Assembly (NCBI GenBank): GCA_001017865.1
Contig: LATQ01000001.1
Coordinates: 1,663,943-1,689,743 of the forward strand
Direction of reading: 5' to 3'
From: Rhodococcus sp. IITR03
Lineage (GTDB): Bacteria > Actinomycetota > Actinomycetes > Mycobacteriales > Mycobacteriaceae
DNA: 25,801 nucleotides
Shown here: positions 18,868 to 25,801 of the stretch, piece after piece
Position numbering within the stretch: the stretch's first letter is position 1
How the letters are laid out: every line of letters begins with the position of its first letter
Translations under genes and position numbers: made by a program
Notes under the pieces: generated by a model
The model's database searches: none
Told to the model about the DNA's origin: nothing
What the model saw: the letters and a program-made list of their open reading frames with translations, nothing else

Positions 18868-20027
18868 ATGACGACGGATCTGGCCGAGTATCGGTCCGGG
18901 GTCCGCGCGTGGCTGGCCGACGCGGACATTCCCACCGTTCCCCTCGATCTCGACGAGCGATTCGATGTTCTGCGCGACTGGCAGCAAGTGCTGTTCGAAG
19001 CCGGAGGGTTGGGCATCAGCTGGAGCAAGGAGGCCGGTGGCCAAGGGCTGTCCCATCTGCACCAACTGGCGTTCGCTGAAGAATTGGCCTATGCCCGGGC
19101 GCCGATGCCTATCGGTCTGATCGGCCTCGACGTCGTCGGACCATCGATCGACGAGTTCGGCCAGCAGTGGCAGAGAGAAGAACTCCTACCGAAGCTGCTC
19201 TCCGGTGAGCACATCTGGTGCCAGGCTTCTCCGAACCCGGGGCCGGATCGGACCTTGCCTCGCTGCGCACCCGGGCCGTGCTCGACGGTGACGAGTTCGT
19301 CATCTCCGGCCAGAAGGTATGGACCAGCTGGGCGCACAAGGCACAATGGTGTGCGCTGCTCGTTCGTACCGACCCTGCGGCACACAAGCACGCCGGAATC
19401 AGCTACCTGCTGGTGGATATGTCCACGCCGGGAATCACGCCGAAGCCACTGGAGCAGATGACGGGCGACCGCGAATTCTGTGAGGTCTTCTTCGACGAAG
19501 TGCGCGTTCCGCGGCGGAATCTTGTCGGAGAGCTCAACGGCGGTTGGGCTGTTGCGACGCACACTCTCGGCATCGAGCGCGCCGCCTACACGTTGCGCCG
19601 GCGAGTCGATTACGAGGTCGCGTTCGAAGACGCCGTCGCTGCGCTTCGAGATCATGGGCTTCCCGCGCCGGAAACCGGGCTCGGACGCCGTGTACGCATA
19701 GCGATCGGCAAGGCACACGTTGCATTGAAAGTCCTGGGCGCGCAAACGCAGAAAACGGTCGCGCGACTCGCTGCGGGAGAGGTCCCGACTCCGGAGGATT
19801 CCGTCGACAAGCTTCTGCTCAACGAGGTCGAGCAGATAATTTTCGGGGAGATCGCCGAGCTTCTCGGTCCATACCGGGCCGTCGAGGAAAGTCGGCCGTT
19901 GGGGCTGGCATCAGATCGGTGGGCACATGACCACCTCTATTCGCGGGCGACCTCCATCTATGGCGGCACCTCTCAGATTCAGCGAAATATCATCTCGGAA
20001 CGACTGCTAGGACTCCCTCGTGGCTGA
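18868..20027 (+). CDS. Acyl-CoA dehydrogenase (subunit 1 of pair B), one apparent frameshift
   Basis: FAD-dependent dehydrogenase of about 386 residues. GFSEPGAGSDLASLRTRA and SGQKVWTSWAHKA are the flavin/substrate loops. SIYGGTSQIQRNIISERLLGLPRG is the C-terminal motif, with Gly where the medium-chain enzyme has its catalytic Glu. The frame breaks near 19224; one G (CCAGGC to CCAGGGC) restores IWCQGFSEPGAGSD. The stop overlaps the GTG start of the following dehydrogenase by 8 nt, indicating coupled synthesis of two subunits in one complex. It probably oxidises a branched or alicyclic acyl-CoA made by the neighbouring synthetase. Confidence 0.92.
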
Positions 20028-21126
20028 CGACACCACTACTGCAGAACTGGCCAACAGCCTGGAAGACTTCCTCGCTCGCAGTTACGATTCCGCCACCCGA
20101 CGCGCAGTGCTCTCGGAGAGGAGGGTCACCGAGCTCGGTGGTGTTCTCGGCGAGATGGGAGTGTTCGCTACCTCTGTACCCGAGGTGTTCGGCGGGCTGG
20201 GGCTTCCGATGGCGTCGCTCGGACCGTTGTTCACCCTGTACGGCAGGTATCTGGTACCGGGGCCATTGCTGGAGAACTCGCTACTTCCTGCTGTTCTGGC
20301 CGCTGATGCACCGGAGACCGCCCGCGCAGTGTTCAAGGCAGCGATGAGCGGTGACGGACAGTTGGCCCTCGTCGATCCGCACGCCACCGGAGACTGGGAC
20401 GGCGGATCGATCACCGTCCGCAACGGCAGACTCTTCGGACGCTGTCACCTCGTTCGGTTCGGTGGTGATGCTACGCAGCTGGTCGTCGTTTCGGATGATC
20501 AGCAGTCATGGCTCGTCGATCCCCATGCGGGAGGCCTCGAGATGATCCAGACCGATGCCAACGCAGATCCGCTCTCGTCTTTCGCCTCGGTTGGTCTGGA
20601 CGGCGTCGCAGGCACGCCGCTCGCTGATGCGTCTGCAGCGCCGAGGCTGATCGAAGAGATCCGTTCGTGGGTCAGAACGCTCGTCGCATGTGAGTTGAGT
20701 GGAATCGCCGCCCATTGCGTACGCACCACGATCGATTACGCGAAGGAGCGTGAGCAATTCGGTCGGCCGATCGGATCTTACCAGGCGATCAAGCACATCA
20801 TCGCCGATATGCATGTACATGCCGCCTCGGTTCGGAATCTCTGCGATTCCGTACTCGCGGACACGGTGAACAGCGGAGCGCCGACAGCGGTCGACGCAGC
20901 TGTGCTGAAGGCGCACGCTTCCAAGGTGGCCGTCGAGGTCTGCCAGGACGCGATCCAGGTGCACGGCGGAATCGGATTCACCGCCGAGGTCGATCTGCAC
21001 TGGTTCTACAAACGAGCGCTCGCCCTACGACCCTGGTACGGCGATACCCGGACATTGGAAGAGATGGTCGGTGCGGCAGCATTGGCGCAGACCACAGAAC
21101 ACGCAAGCACGGCGAAGGCGGTCTGA
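20020..21126 (+). CDS. Acyl-CoA dehydrogenase (subunit 2 of pair B)
   Basis: 368 residues, intact, GTG start overlapping the previous gene by 8 nt. The N-terminal half is divergent (LARSYDSATRRAVLSERRVT, then GVFATSVPEVFGGLGLPMAS). The C-terminal helical domain is typical: EREQFGRPIGSYQAIKHIIADMHVH and AIQVHGGIGFTAEVDLHWFYKRA. This form, shorter than the partner and adjacent to it, matches the second subunit of actinobacterial alpha2-beta2 acyl-CoA dehydrogenases. Its stop overlaps the start of the acyl-CoA synthetase by one base. Confidence 0.92.
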   Translation: MADDTTTAELANSLEDFLARSYDSATRRAVLSERRVTELGGVLGEMGVFATSVPEVFGGLGLPMASLGPLFTLYGRYLVPGPLLENSLLPAVLAADAPETARAVFKAAMSGDGQLALVDPHATGDWDGGSITVRNGRLFGRCHLVRFGGDATQLVVVSDDQQSWLVDPHAGGLEMIQTDANADPLSSFASVGLDGVAGTPLADASAAPRLIEEIRSWVRTLVACELSGIAAHCVRTTIDYAKEREQFGRPIGSYQAIKHIIADMHVHAASVRNLCDSVLADTVNSGAPTAVDAAVLKAHASKVAVEVCQDAIQVHGGIGFTAEVDLHWFYKRALALRPWYGDTRTLEEMVGAAALAQTTEHASTAKAV

Positions 21127-22746
21127 TGATCCCACGAGGTGGAAATGTCGCTCCCACTCGCGACTACGTGGCGTCCGGGGATTGGGACGGCGCTTCATCG
21201 ACGACTATCTGGCGACCGCAGCCGCCGCGGTACCGGACCGGATGGCACTGGCCGAGCCGACCCGATCGTTGACCTTCGCCGAGTTCGACGCAGCAGTGAA
21301 CGCGTTGGCAAGCGCATGCAAGCGCATGGCATTGCGCCTGGCGATATCGTCTCGTGGCAGTTACCGAACTGGATCGAAGCGTGCGTGGTCCATCTGGCTG
21401 CCATACGTATCGGTGCTGTGAGCAACCCGATCATCCCGATCTACCGGCAGACCGAGACCGCGTTCATTCTGCGACAGTCTGCTTCGAAAATCGTCTTTGT
21501 CCCGTCGGTCTTCCGGAACTTCGACTATGCGGCGATGGCCTGCGAGATCGCTCGTGAACTGGACGAACCACCCACCGTCGTAGTAGTCGGTGAGGGGAGC
21601 CCAGCCAGCGGCATCCGGTACGACGCCTTCGTCGAAGGCGCGGAAAAGCCGAACCGTGTCGACCGCTCACCGGACGATGTGGTGCTACTGCTGTACACCT
21701 CGGGAACCACATCCGATCCCAAGGGCGCGATGCACAGCCACAACACTCTCAACTACGAGAACCGCAGCATCGCCGACCTTCTCGAACTGAGCGAATCCGA
21801 TGTAATCTTCATGCCATCGCCGGTCGGACACATCACCGGAATCCTGTACGGGATCCAGCTACCACCGATGCTGCGCAGCGGCGTGGCGCTGCTCGATGTC
21901 TGGAGTCCGCAGGCGGGCATGCGTCTGATCGACGAGCACCGCTGCACCACGACGGTCGCTGCGACTCCGTTCCTGCACGGGATCGTCCACGACCCGTCCG
22001 GCTCGTCACATGACCTCTCCTCGATGAGGAACTTCCTTTGTGGTGGCGCCGATGTTCCCCCTGACCTGGTCATCGAGGCCACCGACACCCTTGATGCTCT
22101 GGTTGCGCGTGTCTACGGATCGACGGAGTTTCCGACGGCATCGGCCGGCAAGCGCAACGATCCCTTGACCAAACGAGCAACGACAGATGGCCGAGCAATC
22201 AAGTCTGCGGAGATCCGAATCGTCGACGACGACATGCAGGACGTGACCCCAGGGGTTCCCGGTGAGATTCTGCTGCGCGGGCCGGAGATGTTCCTCGGAT
22301 ATCTCGACAACCGACTCAACGACAGTGCGTTCACCGCGGACGGTTGGTTCCGCAGCGGTGACCTCGGACGTCTCGACACCGAGGGCTACCTCGAGATCGT
22401 CGGCCGCAAGAAGGACATCATCATCCGCGGCGGCGAGAATCTCAGTGCCAAAGAGGTAGAGGACCACCTGTTCGCCCATCCGATGATTGCCGACGTCGCG
22501 GTCGTCGGATCGCCGGATCCCGTCCTCGGAGAACGAGTCTGCGCGATCGTTGTACCGGAGCCCGAAGTCGAGATCGAGCTCGAGCATCTCACCGGCTGGT
22601 TGATCGAACGCAACATCGCACGGCAGAAGCTCCCGGAAAGCCTGATCGTCGTCGACGAGTTGCCGCGGACGGCAAGCGGGAAGATCCAGAAGTTCAAATT
22701 GCGGGAGCTCGCGGCGGACCGCGTCAAAGGCACAGTCCACCGTTGA
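21126..22746 (+). CDS. AMP-dependent acyl-CoA synthetase, two apparent frameshifts
   Basis: Activates a carboxylic acid to acyl-CoA via an acyl-AMP. Motifs in order: LLLYTSGTTSDPKGAMHSH (ATP loop), VYGSTEFPTAS, GWFRSGDLGRLD, GRKKDIIIRGGENLSAKEVED (hinge) and LPRTASGKIQKFKLRE with the adenylation Lys. The first 60 residues are split over three frames. Adding C near 21189 (GACGG to GACCGG) and G near 21312 (AGCGCATG to AGCGGCATG) gives one chain of about 540 residues, from ATG 21126 overlapping the dehydrogenase stop (TGATG). Medium-length acid ligases of terpene or steroid side-chain pathways look similar; the substrate is not predictable. Confidence 0.92.
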
Positions 22747-22799
22747 GTGGACCCGACACACCGGACACAAGCACCCTTCATTCCTCGAGCAATGACCAT

Positions 22800-22820
22800 C
22801 GCCGCGAATCCCTCGCGGCG
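22800..22820 (+). other. Hairpin just upstream of the SMP-30 ribosome binding site
   Basis: CGCCGCG (22800-22806), loop AATCCCT, CGCGGCG (22814-22820): a 7-bp all-GC stem in the 88-nt gap between the synthetase and the SMP-30 gene, right before the GGAG of the latter. It may tune expression of the last gene or be an internal processing/attenuation site. Confidence 0.5.
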
Positions 22821-22834
22821 GGATGGAGAACATC

Positions 22835-23696
22835 ATGAGAGAGCACCGCTCGGCCGTTTTCTCGACCGGTCACCAGTTCCTCGAAGGTCTTCGTTGGCAC
22901 CATGGCAAGCTCTGGGCCAGTGATTTCTTCAGCAAGACGGTGAAGACGTTCAACGCCGACGGTTCGTACACCGACGTCGCGAGGTCGAAGCTCGCCATCG
23001 GGACTGGGCTTCCTGGATGACGGTTCGGTCCTCGTCGTGTCACAGATGGATCGAACCGTCGTGCGGATCGAACCCGACGGTACACAGTCGGTGCACGCTG
23101 ACTTCAGCCAGTACGCCGGTGGCATCGGCAACGACATGATCGTCACAGGCAAAGGTGATGCGTACGTCGGAAACTTCGGTTTCGCTCTCGGGGAGGAAGA
23201 CCCGAAGACAACACGCTTGGTCCATGTGTCCGCAGACGGCTCCATCAACCCCGTCGGTGGTGAAGTTCTGTTCCCGAACGGCATGGCGATCACCCCGGAC
23301 AGAGTTCTTCTCACCGCCCAGACATGGCGGCACTGCATCACGGCGTTCGACATCCAGGAAGACGGAAGCCTGGCCAACGAGCGAATCTGGGCCCAGCTCG
23401 ACGATTCCGTTCACCCGGATGGCATCGCACTCGACGCTGACGGCGGTGTGTGGTTCGGCAACGCGTTGACCCTCGAGTCGGACAGTGGCTTCTACCGAGT
23501 TGTCGAGGGAGGAGAGATCACCGACAGGGTTGCGATCGATGGGGCCTGGTCGGTCACCTGTGCATTCGGCGGTGACGATCTCCGCACCCTGTACATGGCG
23601 TGCAATGTGACCACGCTCGAGGAGTTTCACGACGGCAAGTCGACTTCGGTAGTCGCGACTGCGAACGTCGGTTACAAGGGCAGCCCGGCAATGTGA
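22835..23696 (+). CDS. SMP-30/gluconolactonase family protein (putative lactonase), two apparent frameshifts
   Basis: Six-bladed beta-propeller, metal-dependent hydrolase family that opens lactones. The likely ligands are present: Glu17 in LEGLRW, Asn in LFPNGMAITPD and Asp in HPDGIALDADG, matching the Glu/Asn/Asp metal site of SMP-30. The frame breaks between about 22985 and 23000. Adding G (GAGGTCG to GAGGGTCG) and C (CGCCATC to CGCCCATC) yields VARVEARPSGLGFLDDGSVLVVS, the family pattern, and about 287 residues. ATG 22835 is preferred over ATG 22823 because GGAG lies six nt upstream. As the last gene of an operon with beta-oxidation enzymes and near two BVMOs, it is a good candidate for hydrolysing the BVMO lactone product. 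Confidence 0.88.
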
Positions 23697-23757
23697 GTAG
23701 GACTGCCGCAGAAGTATCGGGTCCAAGGGCTGATCTCGGCCGAGTCGACCCCGGTGC

Positions 23758-24374
23758 TTATGCGGGATTCGGGCGCACTGCAGGTGGGATACGCGCGAGG
23801 AGGGAAACCAAGTCGGTCTGACAGGCGTACCCGAAATAGGTGTTCAGTATCGTGGAGAACCCGAGTGCATCAGGCACGTCATAGGCTGGAAGTTCGGCCT
23901 CGATCGTGGCGACACAGCGATCGTAGGTTTTCCTGATCGCCGGCGAAGAAGTGGCAACCTGAATGTGTTCACGCGCCGGTGATGTCGACAAGTCCCCATT
24001 GAAAAGGTCGATACAGATCGGCTCGGTGACTTCGGCATCAGGTTCATAGGCACACACGTGTATATCCGACCACCCCGGGACCTCACCTCGTGCCACGCTC
24101 GGGCTTCGGCACTGTCGACCCGATCGAGCCACTCGAGGTGACGTTCGGCGAACTCGACAAACCCTGCAGCATCGAACTCCGACTCTTGCCGAATATCCGA
24201 ATTCGACTCAGCTTCTCCTGGATTGATGTTCGATACAACTGTGCGCGGGTCCGCGGCGTCCGTCCTGCTCCGCTGGGACGCCGCCGTATGGACAGGTGCG
24301 GTGTCGGAACCGGACTCAGGTTGAGAACGACAAACCGAAGGCATTACCCCGAGGTGCGGACCGGACAAGGTCAT
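23758..24374 (-). CDS. Unrecognised protein, one apparent frameshift
   Basis: Two overlapping minus-strand frames join into about 205 residues if one G is added near 24075 (CGGGGTGG to CGGGGGTGG on the minus strand), giving RSRGWSDIHVCAYEPDAEVTEP. The C-terminal 150 residues look like a real soluble helical protein (DAAGFVEFAERHLEWLDRVD, AIRKTYDRCVATIEAELPAY, ALGFSTILNTYFGYACQTDL). The first 60 are Ser/Arg-rich and may be untranslated. I do not recognise a family; the size and a helical C-terminus could fit a regulator, but no HTH is seen. It converges on the SMP-30 gene with 61 nt between stops. Confidence 0.45.
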
Positions 24375-25659
24375 CGTGCATCTACTCCTTCACTACGACC
24401 CCTGTCATATGATCGTGTGGACGACCTCCTGTCGTTACTGACTCAGCGCCATCTCCGGCGACGGGCCAGCGAGCTCGGATCACTCTGTGTTCGGTCTGCT
24501 TGGAATCGGCGCGAATACGTTCTCTCACTGGAGATATGAAGCCGGATCCGGGTAAGCACATCGATACGGAGCCGACGACAGCAACGTACACCTCGATGGG
24601 TATCGGTAGGACGACTCTGACCCGCGTCAGCGATTCAGGTCGTGGATGGGCCAGTACGAACACCACAGCGCGCACTGCGGCGATCCGTCGCTACGTCGAC
24701 ATGCTGCGAACAGCTCGCCGGCGAAGGGGGTGTTCTATCGAGGACGGAGAACCCTGCTTCGATCATCGCCTTTGATCACCGAAGCAGGGTCCCGGCAGCC
24801 CGAGCGCAGGCAGCAGGTGGGATCTGCCGTGCCAGTGGCGGAGGCACGCCGCCTCGCCCATGCCGCATACGCACCATCGGCCGACACGTGGCTCTCGGTG
24901 GATGCTCATGAGACGAACCGTCAACAGGTAGTTCGCTGTTTCTGGACCGCATGACTGTCGACGGAAGATACCTGCTCAATCAATATATGTAACAGTATTG
25001 TTCACTACTGCGTGACTTTGCCACCCCATCGTTTCTGGATGCTCGTTCAGTGGCCTCGGAGCGTGGAGCACAGTTCTTACCCGAGTCTCGACCATGTGCT
25101 CGGTGGCCAAGCTTCGCCGTGCACCATCCGCGCACATCTACTGAACACGTCCAGTTTCCGTTGGCCAGAGCCTCCCAGATCTCCCGCCCAGGTATCCCGA
25201 AGGCTTCGAGGACCCGGCGATCGCTGGGCGCGACATTCTGAAGGGCGGTGGGGGCATAGAAACCGAGTGTGAGGGCGCGGGAACAGCCGTGGCTGACTTC
25301 CGGCGTAGCGCCCACGTCAAGGATAGAGAGATCTGTTCCAAGATTGCCGTGTCACACCGGTTTCCGTTGACACGTCGGTTGTGTGAATCTACAGCCGCAC
25401 CCTGCGCTGATTGTCTCTCGAACCCGTGGATCTGGTTGGACCCGATCAGGCGAGCACTCGATCGGCCGGCTGCATCTCCGTCCGCGCGTTCACTCCACCA
25501 TGTATCGACGGGCGCCTCAGGACGTCACGTGACGCAATTCCTGGCCCCACATACGATCCGCGCCTTCGTCGAATGCACACACTGTGCGTCCCATCGTCTG
25601 GTCAACTGCAAAAATGCTGCATGCTGTGACCAACAGAAGCTAGGCATGCCGCTTCGTCG
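24375..25659. other. Long region without a convincing gene
   Basis: Several short ORFs on both strands, none with a recognisable family. A minus-strand frame at about 25070-25260 (ALQNVAPSDRRVLEAFGIPG, then REIWEALANGNW) looks protein-like but is broken in front and behind and may be a remnant. The region also contains the hairpin at 24751-24790 and the dyad CAATATATGTAACAGTATTG (24981-25000), which has a CAATA/TATTG inverted repeat around TGTAACA and could be an operator. Confidence 0.4.
24751..24790. terminator. Hairpin, terminator-like
   Basis: Outer stem ACCCTGCTTC (24751-24760) with GAAGCAGGGT (24781-24790), inner stem GATCA (24761-24765) with TGATC (24773-24777), 7-nt loop and a 3-nt bulge (ACC). 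No T-run and no confidently called gene ends beside it, so its role is uncertain. It may mark the end of a lost or unrecognised gene. Confidence 0.55.
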
Positions 25660-25801
25660 TCAGATTCCCACGAGGGGTCCGAGGACGGGCTTCCACTGGT
25701 AGATGGTCTGGTCGACGACAACACCCTGCGTGACATAGGGGTCCTTGGCGAGCAGGGCCTGCAGGTCGTCTTCGCTGTCCGCCTTGAACACGAGCAGCGC
25801 G
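25660..25801 (-). CDS. YciI-like protein, C-terminal fragment (runs off right edge)
   Basis: The minus strand enters the window in frame and reads ALLVFKADSEDDLQALLAKD, then PYVTQGVVVDQTIYQWKPVL, ending GPLVGI with stop at 25660. This is the C-terminal half of a YciI/YCII-domain protein (the LLVF-KADS-LL-DPY pattern). Its start lies to the right of the window. The fragment cannot be placed relative to the N-terminal YciI fragment at 1-45; they may be two paralogues. Confidence 0.82.
   Translation of the reverse strand, partial: ALLVFKADSEDDLQALLAKDPYVTQGVVVDQTIYQWKPVLGPLVGI

Overview
The window is GC-rich DNA with strong third-position G/C preference. Its gene content (paired acyl-CoA dehydrogenases, Baeyer-Villiger monooxygenases, CaiB/BaiF CoA-transferase, IclR and tandem-TetR regulators, SMP-30 lactonase) is typical of a catabolic region in a mycolic-acid actinobacterium of the Rhodococcus/Gordonia type. 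The genus is inferred from gene content and style; no rRNA or other marker is present. There is no tRNA, rRNA, transposase, phage gene or CRISPR array.

Layout from left to right. (1) The first codons of a YciI-like gene (minus). (2) A minus-strand set at 322-4928, transcribed BVMO1, aldehyde dehydrogenase, CaiB/BaiF CoA-transferase. (3) An IclR regulator (minus) divergent from an overlapping acyl-CoA dehydrogenase pair (plus, 6808-9045). (4) A convergent terminator at 9110-9140, then a minus-strand pair of methylmalonate-semialdehyde-dehydrogenase-like ALDH and iron-dependent ADH, divergent from a LysR regulator. (5) A plus-strand regulator with two TetR domains in one chain. (6) A 22-bp perfect hairpin separating it from a second, paralogous BVMO (minus). 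(7) About 1.4 kb of non-coding DNA with repeated promoter-like boxes. (8) A tight plus-strand operon at 18091-23696: enoyl-CoA hydratase/isomerase, two acyl-CoA dehydrogenases, acyl-CoA synthetase, SMP-30-type lactonase. (9) An unrecognised minus-strand gene, about 1.3 kb with no convincing gene, and the C-terminal end of a YciI-like gene at the right edge.

Taken together the genes read as a route for a cyclic or branched ketone, possibly terpenoid or alicyclic. The BVMOs would insert oxygen to give a lactone or ester, the SMP-30 protein would open a lactone, and the ADH and ALDHs would oxidise the hydroxy acid. The acyl-CoA synthetase and CoA-transferase would activate acids, and the two dehydrogenase pairs plus the crotonase would carry out beta-oxidation-like steps. 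The substrate cannot be named from sequence.

About 23 apparent frameshifts interrupt 12 of the 17 complete genes. I could repair each one by adding single bases, mostly in short G or C runs, and every repair restores conserved family sequence. I therefore read them as base-calling omissions rather than gene decay. The coordinates below span whole genes across these shifts. The strongest regulatory observation is an identically spaced element, TACGTA-N13-TTGCG-N17-TA...GT/TATTGT type, in front of both BVMO1 and the first dehydrogenase pair, on either side of the IclR gene.
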